A DNA stretch of 64,000 bases from an uncultured Muribaculum sp. (lineage in GTDB: Bacteria > Bacteroidota > Bacteroidia > Bacteroidales > Muribaculaceae). This document shows, in pieces, positions 17,876 through 27,499 of the stretch (its first letter is position 1; each line of letters begins with the position of its first letter). Location: positions 1 to 64,000 of the forward strand of contig CAJUMZ010000018.1 in the NCBI GenBank assembly GCA_910587665.1, written 5' to 3'. A program made the translations under genes and the position numbers. The notes under the pieces are model-generated. The model was not told the origin of the DNA and did no database searches. It saw only the letters and a program-made list of their open reading frames with translations.

Positions 17876-18343
17876 ATGAAAATAGGACCGGTAGAGAAAA
17901 TCTATGAGGCGTTCAGCGCTATCGCCGACAACAGGGTGAAATTTATTTCAGAAGAGGGATGTCTTATGCCTACGGCACAGGGTGAGGCCAAAGTAACATC
18001 ATCCGACGGTAAAAAGACATATACCGTGACGTGGCAGGGTGAGGATTATACCTCTAACGATAATGCGACATACTGGCAAGGCTATGCCGGCTATCCGGTT
18101 ATCGCTGTGCTTATGCTTCAAGGGAGGCTTCCGCTTGACCGCAATATAGCGGAACTTTTCAAGGGTATCAACTGGAATGAACTCAATAGCGGTCATAAGC
18201 GTGATTATTCGTCGGCTCTTGACGAGGTGATAGAGAAGCGCGCTATCGATCGTTCGGCAATTGACGGGATAGTTCAGGAAACTTATTCGCTTCTCGGTTC
18301 ACTGCCGGTAAATGTTGGAAAAGGCAGGATGTTGAAAATGTAG
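17876..18343 (+). CDS. Hypothetical protein
   Basis: A 155-residue protein I do not recognise. It begins MKIGPVEKIYEAFSAIADNRV, has a beta-rich centre (AKVTSSDGKKTYTVTWQGEDYTSNDNA split by polar turns) and a helical C-terminal half ending in basic residues. No signal peptide or membrane segment is seen, so it is probably cytoplasmic. ATG 17876 is preferred to the TTG two codons earlier. It stands alone between sprA and dapF: about 80 bases after sprA and 167 before dapF, which has its own promoter. The sequence reads as a genuine conserved gene, but no function is claimed. Confidence 0.75.
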   Translation: MKIGPVEKIYEAFSAIADNRVKFISEEGCLMPTAQGEAKVTSSDGKKTYTVTWQGEDYTSNDNATYWQGYAGYPVIAVLMLQGRLPLDRNIAELFKGINWNELNSGHKRDYSSALDEVIEKRAIDRSAIDGIVQETYSLLGSLPVNVGKGRMLKM

Positions 18344-18459
18344 GTGGCAATTTGCTTTAAAAGTGCTATGTATTGTGGCAATAGTTGGTCGTATTAGATG
18401 TAATGTGTGCTATTTGTCAAAATAATTAAGTTTTTTGAAGAAAATTATTTTAAAAAGTA

Positions 18460-18489
18460 TTGCAGTTTGTGACAAAATGTATATCTTTG
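18460..18489 (+). promoter_or_regulatory. Promoter of dapF
   Basis: TTG at 18460-18462 and TATCTTTG at 18482-18489 are separated by 19 nt. The inferred start near 18496 leaves a leader of about 15 nt and rules out the upstream in-frame TTG at 18460 as translation start. Confidence 0.65.
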
Positions 18490-18510
18490 CATCGAAATAC
18501 GATTACGACC

Positions 18511-19365
18511 ATGTCAATGGACCCGATTAGATTCACCAAGATGCACGGCATCAGCAATGACTATATATACATTAATTGTATGAATGGTCAGCCCGATTGC
18601 CCGCCTCAGTTGTCCATCGAGATGAGTGATCGCCACACAGGAGTAGGAGGCGACGGTATAATCCTGATATGTCCCTCTGAAATTGCCGATTTTAAAATGC
18701 GTATATTCAATGCCGACGGATCCGAAGCCAAGATGTGTGGCAACGGAAGCCGTTGTGTCGGCAAGTATGTATATGACAACGGTCTTACCGATAAGACGCG
18801 TGTCACTCTCGAAACGCTTTCCGGAATAAAGGTGCTTGACTTGCACATCCGTGACGGGAAAGTTGACGGAGTGACTGTTGACATGGGTGAGCCTGAATTG
18901 TTTCCCAAAAATATACCTGTCAGTTTCGACGGCGAGTCAATGATTGACGAGCTTGTTGTCGCCGATGACCGGGAGTATCGGCTTACGGCCGTCTCCATGG
19001 GTAATCCTCATGGAGTGATTTTTGTTGATGATCCCGATCTGTTGCGTCTTGAGGAAATTGGTCCCGGGCTTGAGTGTCATCCTATGTGGCCCGACAGGGC
19101 TAACATTGAGTTTGCCTCGGTGTTGTCGGCTGACGAGATCAGTATGAGGGTATGGGAGAGAGGAAGCGGCGAGACAATGGCATGCGGCACCGGGGCTTGT
19201 GCGACGGCTGTCGCCGCGGTGCTTAACGGATTGACCGACCGCAGGGTCACTGTCCATCTAAGGGGCGGTGACTTGTTGATAGAGTGGCGCCCCGATGACA
19301 ATCATGTCTACATGACGGGAGGCGCGACCACGGTGTTTGAAGGCACATATTATATAAAAAGGTAG
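18511..19365 (+). CDS. dapF: Diaminopimelate epimerase
   Basis: Converts LL-diaminopimelate to the meso form used for lysine and peptidoglycan. With ATG 18511 the protein has 284 residues, the normal length. Both catalytic cysteines are in place: Cys76 in NADGSEAKMCGNGSR and Cys225 in MACGTGACATA. ATG 18511 is chosen because the promoter -7 box ends at 18489; an alternative ATG lies two codons downstream. dapL follows after 26 bases, so the last two steps of the aminotransferase branch of DAP synthesis are adjacent. Confidence 0.97.
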   Translation: MSMDPIRFTKMHGISNDYIYINCMNGQPDCPPQLSIEMSDRHTGVGGDGIILICPSEIADFKMRIFNADGSEAKMCGNGSRCVGKYVYDNGLTDKTRVTLETLSGIKVLDLHIRDGKVDGVTVDMGEPELFPKNIPVSFDGESMIDELVVADDREYRLTAVSMGNPHGVIFVDDPDLLRLEEIGPGLECHPMWPDRANIEFASVLSADEISMRVWERGSGETMACGTGACATAVAAVLNGLTDRRVTVHLRGGDLLIEWRPDDNHVYMTGGATTVFEGTYYIKR

Positions 19366-19391
19366 ATAAGATAATAAAGAGTGTTTTAGCG

Positions 19392-20621
19392 ATGATAAAG
19401 GTAAATGATAATTTTTGTAAGCTTCCCGCCGGATATCTTTTCTCGGAAGTAGCGCGTCGGATTGACGCTTACCGAAAGTCGCATCCCGAAGCCGAGATCA
19501 TACGCATGGGTATCGGCGATGTCACATGCCCGATATGTCAGGCTGCTGTCGATGCGATGCACCGTGCGGCCGACGACCAGTTGTCTGTGTTTACATTTCA
19601 CGGGTATGGTCCGGAGCAGGGTTATTCGTTCCTTCGGGAGAAAATAGCGGAATATGACTACAAGAGACGTGGCATATCCATAGGTATCGACGAGATATTC
19701 ATCAGCGACGGTGCGAAAAGCGATACTGGAAATATAGGTGACATACTTTCATCCGACTGCAAGGTTGCGGTGACCGATCCGGTTTATCCGGTATATGTCG
19801 ACACCAATGTAATGAGTGGAAGAGGTGGAGAGCTTATTGATGACAGGTGGTCGCGCATAGAGTATCTGCCATGCACTGCGGAAAATGATTTTATTCCCGC
19901 CCTGCCTGTGGGAAATCCCGACATCATTTACCTCTGCTATCCCAATAATCCTACCGGTACTACGCTAACGCGCGATCAGCTTTCCGAATGGGTGGAGTAT
20001 GCAATCGCCCACAAGGCATTGATAATGTTTGACTCGGCATATGAGGCTTACATAACATCTCCTGATGTGCCTCACAGCATTTACGAGATACCGGGGGCGG
20101 AGAAAGTGGCGATAGAGTTCAGGAGCTACTCCAAGACGGCCGGATTTACCGGGCTGCGTTGCGGATATACGGTAGTGCCGAAAGCGCTGAAAGGATATGA
20201 CTCGACCGGTGCTGAAGTCTCGCTTAACGCCCTTTGGAATCGCCGTCAGTGCACAAAATTCAATGGCGCGAGCTACATTGTACAGCGTGCGGCTGAAGCG
20301 CTCTATACCCCCAAGGGTATGAAGCAGGTAAGAGAGACAATCGACTACTATATGCGTAATGCAAAAGTGCTTCGTGAAGGCCTTGCCGAAGCGGGTCTTC
20401 AGGTGTTTGGGGGCATAGATGCCCCCTACATTTGGATAAAGACTCCCGGCGGTATGTCATCGTGGGATTTCTTTGACCTTCTCCTTTCAAAGTGCAATGT
20501 CGCCGGAACACCCGGCTCAGGTTTCGGTCCGTCGGGGGAAGGATATTTCCGTCTGACAGCGTTTGGCAGGTATGAAAACACCGTCGAGGCTGTCGAACGA
20601 TTGAAGAAACTTGAATTTTGA
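19392..20621 (+). CDS. dapL: LL-diaminopimelate aminotransferase
   Basis: Converts tetrahydrodipicolinate directly to LL-diaminopimelate with glutamate as amino donor, bypassing the succinylase or acetylase routes. The 409-residue PLP enzyme has fold-type-I features: LCYPNNPTGT near 181-190, and the PLP lysine in RSYSKTAGFTG (Lys248). The N-terminal VNDNFCKLPAGYLFSEVARR is characteristic of DapL rather than general aspartate aminotransferases. It lies downstream of dapF and 34 bases before glnN, which supplies glutamine for the glutamate it consumes. Confidence 0.96.
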   Translation: MIKVNDNFCKLPAGYLFSEVARRIDAYRKSHPEAEIIRMGIGDVTCPICQAAVDAMHRAADDQLSVFTFHGYGPEQGYSFLREKIAEYDYKRRGISIGIDEIFISDGAKSDTGNIGDILSSDCKVAVTDPVYPVYVDTNVMSGRGGELIDDRWSRIEYLPCTAENDFIPALPVGNPDIIYLCYPNNPTGTTLTRDQLSEWVEYAIAHKALIMFDSAYEAYITSPDVPHSIYEIPGAEKVAIEFRSYSKTAGFTGLRCGYTVVPKALKGYDSTGAEVSLNALWNRRQCTKFNGASYIVQRAAEALYTPKGMKQVRETIDYYMRNAKVLREGLAEAGLQVFGGIDAPYIWIKTPGGMSSWDFFDLLLSKCNVAGTPGSGFGPSGEGYFRLTAFGRYENTVEAVERLKKLEF

Positions 20622-20655
20622 AAACAATATATTCATCATATAATTTAATTTATTT

Positions 20656-22845
20656 ATGTCAAAGTTGAGATTTAAAGTTGTAGAAGAAGCATTTGACCGC
20701 AAGGCGATGCCGGTGGATATACCTTCGGCACGCCCGATGGAGTATTACGGGAAGTATGTGTTCAACCGTCAGAAGATGTTTGAATATCTTCCCAAGGCTA
20801 CCTATGATGCGCTCGTTGATGCTATCGACAACAAGAAGTCATTACCGCGTGAAGTTGCCGACAGTGTTGCCGCCGGCATGAAGCAATGGGCTATTGATAA
20901 TGGCGCGCGTCACTACACCCACTGGTTTCACCCGCTTACCGACGGTACTGCAGAGAAGCATGATGCCTTTATCGAGCATGACGGCAAGGGTGGTGTAGTC
21001 GAGGAGTTCAATGGCAAGCTGCTTGTGCAGCAGGAGCCTGACGCTTCCAGTTTCCCCAACGGTGGTATCCGAAACACATTTGAGGCACGCGGTTATTCCG
21101 CATGGGATATATCGTCGCCTGCTTTCATCATGGACAAGACTCTGTGTATACCCACTATTTTCATTTCCTATACGGGAGAGTCGCTTGACTACAAGACGCC
21201 GCTGCTTCGCGCGCTTAACAGTGTCGACAAGGCTGCTACCGCGGTCGCACAGTATTTTGACCCGGAAGTAAAGCATGTCAATTCTTATCTCGGCTGGGAA
21301 CAGGAGTATTTCCTTGTTGACGAGGCACTGTACTCGGCACGCCCCGATCTTGTGATGACCGGCAGGACCCTGATGGGACATGAGAGTGCCAAAAACCAGC
21401 AGCTTGAAGACCACTATTTCGGGGCAATCCCTTCACGTGTAGAAGCCTTTATGCTTGACCTGGAGATAGAATGCCATAAACTTGGTATCCCTGCGAAGAC
21501 CCGTCATAACGAGGTGGCGCCCAACCAGTTTGAGCTTGCTCCCATATTTGAGGAGACCAATCTTGCCAATGACCATAACTTGCTCCTTATGTCGCTTATG
21601 GCTGAGGTGGCACGTCGTCATAATTTCCGCGTGCTGCTTCATGAAAAGCCGTTCTCCGGCATAAATGGGTCGGGCAAGCACAACAACTGGAGCCTCGGTA
21701 CAGACAAAGGTGTGCTGCTGTTTGGACCCGGAAAGACCCCGAAAGACAATCTTCAGTTTATTACGTTTGTTGCAAACGTGATGGCAGCCGTATATCGTCA
21801 CAACGGCTTGCTGAAGGCATCCATCGCCTCGGCAACCAATGCTCACCGTCTCGGCGCCAACGAGGCACCACCCGCAATCATCTCCATCTTTGTCGGCTCA
21901 CAGCTTGCCGAGATTCTTGAGCGCCTCGAGTCGAGCGATTGCGGAGATCTGTTGAATCTTGCCGGAAAGAAAGGTCTGAAGCTTGATGTTGACCAGATAC
22001 CTGAAATAATGGTTGATAATACCGACCGTAACCGCACATCGCCTTTCGCTTTTACCGGTAACCGTTTTGAGTTCCGTGCTGTGGGATCATCGGCAAATTG
22101 CGCGTCGGCAATGATCGCGCTTAATGCGGCGGTCGCTGAGCAGCTTGCCGATTTCAAGAAGAAGGTTGACGAGCGTCTTGCCACCGGCGGCGACCTTAAC
22201 CACGCCCTTCTTGCCGAGATAAAAGAGCTTATCAAGTATTCAAAGCCGATCCATTTCGACGGCAACGGATACAGCGATGAATGGAAGGCTGAGGCCGCTC
22301 GTCGCGGACTTGACTGCGAGACAAGTGTTCCCAAGATTTTCGATGCTTATCTTAAAAAGTCATCGGTCGACATGTTCAAGTCGACAGGTGTGTTTACAAA
22401 GGTTGAGCTTGAAGCGCGCAACGAGGTAAAGTGGGAGATGTACACCAAGAAGATTCAGATTGAGGCGCGTGTGCTTGGCGACCTTGCCGTCAATCATGTC
22501 ATTCCGGTGGCTATCCGCTACCAGTCGGTACTTACCGACAATGTGTTCAAGCTAAAGACTCTTTTCCCGAACGAAAAGGGTGACAAGCTTGCTCAGCTTG
22601 ACCTCGATACCATCGAGCGCATGTCGGCTCACATGGCTACTATCATGGAGGAGGTCAAGAAGATGGTCAATGCTCGCAAGTCGGCTAACCGCATAGATGA
22701 CGAGCGCGAGAAGGCAATCGCTTACCATGACACTGTGGTGCCTTGCATGGATGTGATACGTTATCACATTGATAAGCTTGAGCTTATGATCGATGATGAA
22801 ATGTGGCCATTGCCCAAATATCGTGAGCTCCTTTTCATCCGCTAA
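20656..22845 (+). CDS. glnN: Glutamine synthetase type III
   Basis: Makes glutamine from glutamate, ammonia and ATP. At 729 residues it belongs to the long GSIII class found in Bacteroides and cyanobacteria. Visible signatures include the GSIII-specific N-terminal region, PFSGINGSGKHNNWSLG (about 330-347), and the RTSPFAFTGNRFEFRAVGSS segment near 455-475. The C-terminal extension typical of GSIII is present (KLELMIDDEMWPLPKYRELL). It sits between dapL and the glutamate synthase genes; a structured terminator-like element follows at 22879-22937, so this promoter may feed gltBD through regulated readthrough. Confidence 0.97.
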   Translation: MSKLRFKVVEEAFDRKAMPVDIPSARPMEYYGKYVFNRQKMFEYLPKATYDALVDAIDNKKSLPREVADSVAAGMKQWAIDNGARHYTHWFHPLTDGTAEKHDAFIEHDGKGGVVEEFNGKLLVQQEPDASSFPNGGIRNTFEARGYSAWDISSPAFIMDKTLCIPTIFISYTGESLDYKTPLLRALNSVDKAATAVAQYFDPEVKHVNSYLGWEQEYFLVDEALYSARPDLVMTGRTLMGHESAKNQQLEDHYFGAIPSRVEAFMLDLEIECHKLGIPAKTRHNEVAPNQFELAPIFEETNLANDHNLLLMSLMAEVARRHNFRVLLHEKPFSGINGSGKHNNWSLGTDKGVLLFGPGKTPKDNLQFITFVANVMAAVYRHNGLLKASIASATNAHRLGANEAPPAIISIFVGSQLAEILERLESSDCGDLLNLAGKKGLKLDVDQIPEIMVDNTDRNRTSPFAFTGNRFEFRAVGSSANCASAMIALNAAVAEQLADFKKKVDERLATGGDLNHALLAEIKELIKYSKPIHFDGNGYSDEWKAEAARRGLDCETSVPKIFDAYLKKSSVDMFKSTGVFTKVELEARNEVKWEMYTKKIQIEARVLGDLAVNHVIPVAIRYQSVLTDNVFKLKTLFPNEKGDKLAQLDLDTIERMSAHMATIMEEVKKMVNARKSANRIDDEREKAIAYHDTVVPCMDVIRYHIDKLELMIDDEMWPLPKYRELLFIR

Positions 22846-22878
22846 GCAAGATTGAAGAATAATTATAGATATTGAAAA

Positions 22879-22937
22879 TCCGGCACGCGATGTCGATCTG
22901 CGACGGAGTAGCTCCTTCGCGTGCCGGACTGTTTTTT
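22879..22937 (+). promoter_or_regulatory. Three-way-junction attenuator candidate before gltB
   Basis: A 12-bp perfect outer stem (22879-22890 with 22917-22928) encloses two small hairpins: GTCG/CGAC (22892-22895 with 22901-22904) and GGAG/CTCC (22905-22908 with 22912-22915), joined by single T residues at 22891 and 22916. A run of six T follows at 22932-22937. The gltB ATG is only 17 nt beyond the T-run and no promoter box fits between, so gltB must be reached by readthrough. It could be an ordinary glnN terminator, but the compact junction suggests a conditional element. Confidence 0.55.
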
Positions 22938-22954
22938 AATGGAAGTTTTTACGT

Positions 22955-25900
22955 ATGAGAAGTCCGATTCATAAGCCGGAGGGGCTTTATGATCCGCGCT
23001 TTGAGCATGACGCCTGTGGAGTGGGTCTGCTTGTCAACATAAGGGGCATAAAGTCACATCAGCTCGTAGAGCAAGGTTTACAAGTCCTTGAACACATGGT
23101 TCACCGCGGAGCCGAGGGTGCCGATCCGAAGACCGGCGACGGTGCCGGCATAATGGTGCAGATACCTCACGAATTTATTCTGCTTCAAGGAATCGCTGTC
23201 CCGGAAAAGGGGCGTTACGGAAGCGGTCTTGTCTTTATGCCTAAAGATGAAGACACACAGCAGATAATGCTTGATATCATTGAGCGCGAGGCTATAGAGC
23301 TCGGGCTTTCACTGATTGCCGTGCGCGACGTGCCCACCAACAACGAGCAACTCGGTATTGTCGCCCGTGAGGCTGAGCCGGCGATAAAGCAGATATTCAT
23401 TGCCGATGAGAAGACCAACGACGAGATTGAGCCGCGTCTTTACGTGCTCCGTCGTAGTGTGGAAAAAAAGATCGCCTCATCTACGCTTATCGGAAAAGAG
23501 GCATTCTATATTGTCTCCCTTTCGTCAAGGGTAATTGTATATAAGGGTATGCTTTCGAGTTTGCAGCTGCGATACTATTTCCCTGACTTGATGAATCCGC
23601 ATTTTACCACCGGTATGGCGCTTGTGCATTCGCGCTTCAGTACCAACACATTCCCGACATGGTCGCTTGCCCAGCCGTTCCGCATGCTCGGTCATAACGG
23701 TGAGATCAATACGATACAGGGCAATCGCATGTGGATGAAAGCGCGCGAGTGTGTGCTACATCCGTCAAAATTCGGCGGTGCCGACCTTACACCAATAGTC
23801 CAGCCCGGGATGAGCGATTCCGCATCGCTTGACAATGTGTTGGAGTTCTTTGTGATGAGCGGTATGTCGCTGCCCCATGCTCTCGCCATGCTTGTGCCGG
23901 AGTCTTTTAACGACAAGAATCCCATATCTCCAGAGTTGAAGGCTTTCTATGAATTTCATTCTATTCTGATGGAGGCGTGGGACGGTCCTGCGACTCTTCT
24001 GTTCAGTGACGGCAGGTACGCCGGCGGTATGCTTGACCGTAACGGACTTCGCCCGGCGCGCTACCTGATCACCAACAACGATACCATGGTTGTGGCGTCA
24101 GAAATGGGTGTGTTGCCGTTTGAGGCATCGGAGGTAAAAGAAAAGGGCAGGTTGCGCCCCGGCAAGATGCTGATGGTCGATATGGAGAAGGGTATAATAT
24201 ATCACGATGCGGAATTAAAGGAAAAACTTGCATCGGAGTTCCCTTACCGTGACTGGCTGTCGCGCAATCGCATTATTCTTGATAAGATAAGCAGCGGTCG
24301 CAAGGTGGCTTATGATGTCGACGGCTTCGAGCGGTTGCTGCACGCATTTTTCTATCATCGTGAGGAAGTTGAAAAGATCATAACCTGCATGGTGGCCGAC
24401 GGAAAGGAGCCTGTAAATTCTATGGGATGTGACACGCCGCTTGCCGTACTATCTAAGGAGCCGCAGTTGCTTTACAACTATTTCCGCCAGCACTTCGCCC
24501 AGGTGACCAATCCGCCTATTGATCCTCTGCGTGAGGAGCTTGTGATGAGCCTTGACAGCTATATAGGCGCTATTGACCTTAACCTGCTTGAGCCCAATCC
24601 GGAGTTGTGCAAGATGGTGCTTTTGAAGCGCCCCATAATAACCAACCGTGAGCTTGACCTGTTGTGCAACCTCCGTTATAAAGGATTTAATACCCGCAAG
24701 CTTGACATGACTTTCCCAGTTGCCGAAGGTACCGGTGGTCTTGCCGATGCTATCGACCGGCTGTGTCATGATGCAGAAATGGCTGTGGATGAAGGATGCA
24801 ACTATATCGTATTGAGCGACCGCGGAGTAAGCCCGGAACGTGCTCCGATACCTTCGTTGCTTGCCACTTCAGCCGTTCACCATCATCTTATCGACTGTAA
24901 GAAGCGTGTGCAGACGGCACTAATCGTGGAGACCGCCGACGCACGTGAAGTGATGCATTTCGCGTTGCTTTCCGGTTACGGTGCGAGTGCGATCAACCCT
25001 TATCTTGCATTTGCCGTGATCAATGACCTTGTGGATCGCAAGGAGATACAGCTCGACTTTCATACGGCCGAGAAAAATTATATCAAGGCGATTGACAAAG
25101 GATTGCTTAAGGTTATGTCAAAGATGGGTATATCAACCATCACCAGCTATAAGGGCGCGCAGCTTTTCGAAGCCATCGGCGTGTCGGATGACATGGTGAA
25201 GCGTTATTTCGGAAATACCGTCAGCAAGATTTCAGGTATTGACCTTGATGATCTCTGCCGCGACATATTAAAATCTCATGCCGAGGCATTTTCCGATGAT
25301 TTTGACTCGGAATCTCCATTGCGTCATCTCGGTCAATATTCATTCCGCAAGGATGGCGAGTCACACGCATGGAATCCTGAGTCGATCACTGCTCTCCAAC
25401 TTGCCACACGTCTTGGCAGCTATAAGAAATTCAAGGAGTTTACTGCTCTTGTCGACAACAAGCCTGAGCCTATCTTCATACGTGACTTCCTCGATTTCAA
25501 AAAAGGCACTCCCGTGCCTGTCGACGAGGTCGAGCCGGTAGAAGACATAATGCGACGCTTTGTGACAGGAGCGATGTCGTTTGGCTCGATAAGTCGTGAG
25601 GCTCACGAAGCTCTTGGTATAGCGATGAACGCCATAGGCGCAAGGAGCAATACCGGCGAGGGCGGGGAAGACCCCGAACGATTCAAATTGCGCGACGACG
25701 GTTCGTCGGCTCGCTCGGCAATCAAGCAGGTTGCGTCGGGTCGATTCGGAGTAACCGCGGAGTATCTTGTTAATGCCGACGAGATCCAGATCAAGATTGC
25801 CCAGGGTGCTAAGCCGGGCGAGGGCGGTCAGCTTCCCGGCTTCAAGGTAGATAAGATCATAGCGAAAACGCGTCATTCGATACCGGGAATTTCATTGATC

Positions 25901-27463
25901 TCACCACCTCCTCATCATGACATCTATTCGATAGAAGATCTCGCGCAGCTCATTTTTGACTTGAAGAATGTGAATCCCGAGGCAAAGGTGAGTGTGAAAC
26001 TTGTGTCGGAAAGCGGAGTAGGTACAATTGCCGCCGGTGTGGCAAAGGCAAAGAGTGATCTTATTACCATAAGCGGCAGTGACGGCGGTACCGGGGCGTC
26101 TCCGGCAAGTTCGATCCGTTATGCCGGACTTCCGGTGGAAATCGGTCTCTCCGAGACTCAGCAGACACTTGTATTGAACAATCTTCGCGGACAGGTGAAA
26201 TTGCAGGCCGATGGTCAGCTCAAGACCGCGCGCGATGTTGTGATTATGGCGATGCTTGGTGCCGAAGAATATGGATTTGCCACCAGTGCGCTTATTGTGC
26301 TCGGATGCGTGATGATGCGCAAGTGTCACCTGAACACATGCCCTGTCGGCGTTGCTACCCAGAATGAAGAGCTGCGTAAGCGATTTGTCGGCAGGTCGGA
26401 GTATGTAATCAATTTCTTCAAGTTCCTTGCCCAGGAAATCAGGGAGACACTCGCCGAGATAGGTGTACGTCGTCTTGATGAGATTATCGGTCGCACCGAC
26501 ATGCTGTTTGTTAAGCCTGAGCATAACACTCCGAAGACGTCACATCTTGACTTCTCCAAGATACTTTACATGCCCTCCGAGGCAAAAGTCAACGCTATAC
26601 TGAATGTCGTGGATCAGAAACATGACATTGCCAATGTGCTTGACCGCAAGCTTATAAGCCGTTCATTCCCGGCTATAGAGTCGAGGATGCCGGTAGAACT
26701 CGAATTCCCGATAGCCAACACCGACCGCTCGGTAGGCGCTATGCTTTCGGGTGTCGTGGCAAAGCGTTATGGCGACGCGGGACTTCCTTCCGATACAATC
26801 GCATGCACATTCCGCGGCTCGGCGGGACAAAGTTTCGCCGCATTCCTTGCCCATGGCATAACTTTCCGTCTTGAAGGCGATGCCAACGATTATGTCGGTA
26901 AAGGTCTTTCCGGCGGCAAGATTGTGATAGTGCCGCCGTCTGGCAGCACATTTGCCCCGCAGGATAACATCATAGCAGGCAACACATTGCTTTACGGTGC
27001 TACAGCAGGCGAGGTTTATATCAACGGCAGGGTCGGCGAGCGTTTTTGCGTAAGAAACTCGGGCGCAACCGCTGTGGTTGAAGGAGTAGGCGACCATTGT
27101 TGCGAGTATATGACTGGAGGTCGTACCGTGGTGCTTGGCTCCACCGGACGCAATTTTGCCGCCGGTATGAGCGGCGGTATAGCCTATGTATGGAATCCTG
27201 ACGGCAACTTCGATTATTTCTGCAACATGGAGATGGTTGAGCTTTCGCTTATCGAGGATATGGCTGACAACCGGGAACTTTACAGGCTTATCGGCAATCA
27301 CTATAAGCATACCCACAGTCCGCTTGCGGGCAGAATGCTTGACAACTGGCAGGAATATGTGGAACAGTTTATCAAGGTGATTCCGATTGAGTACAAGAAG
27401 GTGCTCCATGATGAGAAGATGGCGCGGTTGCAGCAGCGTCTTGCCAATGTGGAGCGTGATTGA
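22955..27463 (+). CDS. gltB: Glutamate synthase large subunit
   Basis: Forms glutamate from glutamine and 2-oxoglutarate with GltD. The 1,502-residue protein has the full GltB order: N-terminal class II glutamine amidotransferase whose nucleophile is Cys21 (EHDACGVG) after a short propeptide, a central domain, the FMN-binding synthase barrel (SGSDGGTGASPASS near 1045), the 3Fe-4S cluster segment CVMMRKCHLNTCPVG near 1120, and a C-terminal glycine-rich beta-helix. The upstream terminator-like junction suggests expression is set by readthrough from glnN. gltD starts 36 bases after the stop. Confidence 0.97.
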   Translation: MRSPIHKPEGLYDPRFEHDACGVGLLVNIRGIKSHQLVEQGLQVLEHMVHRGAEGADPKTGDGAGIMVQIPHEFILLQGIAVPEKGRYGSGLVFMPKDEDTQQIMLDIIEREAIELGLSLIAVRDVPTNNEQLGIVAREAEPAIKQIFIADEKTNDEIEPRLYVLRRSVEKKIASSTLIGKEAFYIVSLSSRVIVYKGMLSSLQLRYYFPDLMNPHFTTGMALVHSRFSTNTFPTWSLAQPFRMLGHNGEINTIQGNRMWMKARECVLHPSKFGGADLTPIVQPGMSDSASLDNVLEFFVMSGMSLPHALAMLVPESFNDKNPISPELKAFYEFHSILMEAWDGPATLLFSDGRYAGGMLDRNGLRPARYLITNNDTMVVASEMGVLPFEASEVKEKGRLRPGKMLMVDMEKGIIYHDAELKEKLASEFPYRDWLSRNRIILDKISSGRKVAYDVDGFERLLHAFFYHREEVEKIITCMVADGKEPVNSMGCDTPLAVLSKEPQLLYNYFRQHFAQVTNPPIDPLREELVMSLDSYIGAIDLNLLEPNPELCKMVLLKRPIITNRELDLLCNLRYKGFNTRKLDMTFPVAEGTGGLADAIDRLCHDAEMAVDEGCNYIVLSDRGVSPERAPIPSLLATSAVHHHLIDCKKRVQTALIVETADAREVMHFALLSGYGASAINPYLAFAVINDLVDRKEIQLDFHTAEKNYIKAIDKGLLKVMSKMGISTITSYKGAQLFEAIGVSDDMVKRYFGNTVSKISGIDLDDLCRDILKSHAEAFSDDFDSESPLRHLGQYSFRKDGESHAWNPESITALQLATRLGSYKKFKEFTALVDNKPEPIFIRDFLDFKKGTPVPVDEVEPVEDIMRRFVTGAMSFGSISREAHEALGIAMNAIGARSNTGEGGEDPERFKLRDDGSSARSAIKQVASGRFGVTAEYLVNADEIQIKIAQGAKPGEGGQLPGFKVDKIIAKTRHSIPGISLISPPPHHDIYSIEDLAQLIFDLKNVNPEAKVSVKLVSESGVGTIAAGVAKAKSDLITISGSDGGTGASPASSIRYAGLPVEIGLSETQQTLVLNNLRGQVKLQADGQLKTARDVVIMAMLGAEEYGFATSALIVLGCVMMRKCHLNTCPVGVATQNEELRKRFVGRSEYVINFFKFLAQEIRETLAEIGVRRLDEIIGRTDMLFVKPEHNTPKTSHLDFSKILYMPSEAKVNAILNVVDQKHDIANVLDRKLISRSFPAIESRMPVELEFPIANTDRSVGAMLSGVVAKRYGDAGLPSDTIACTFRGSAGQSFAAFLAHGITFRLEGDANDYVGKGLSGGKIVIVPPSGSTFAPQDNIIAGNTLLYGATAGEVYINGRVGERFCVRNSGATAVVEGVGDHCCEYMTGGRTVVLGSTGRNFAAGMSGGIAYVWNPDGNFDYFCNMEMVELSLIEDMADNRELYRLIGNHYKHTHSPLAGRMLDNWQEYVEQFIKVIPIEYKKVLHDEKMARLQQRLANVERD

Positions 27464-27499
27464 TAAAAGTTTTTTGAACCGCTTAACATTACATTATAT

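Noticed and set aside
18460..18510. TTG start adding 17 residues to DapF
   Set aside because: The promoter -7 box lies inside this stretch, so it would not be in the transcript.
22879..22937. Plain intrinsic terminator as the whole explanation
   Set aside because: Not fully excluded, but the junction of two hairpins and the 17-nt distance to gltB without a promoter make a conditional element more likely, so it is reported as a finding.
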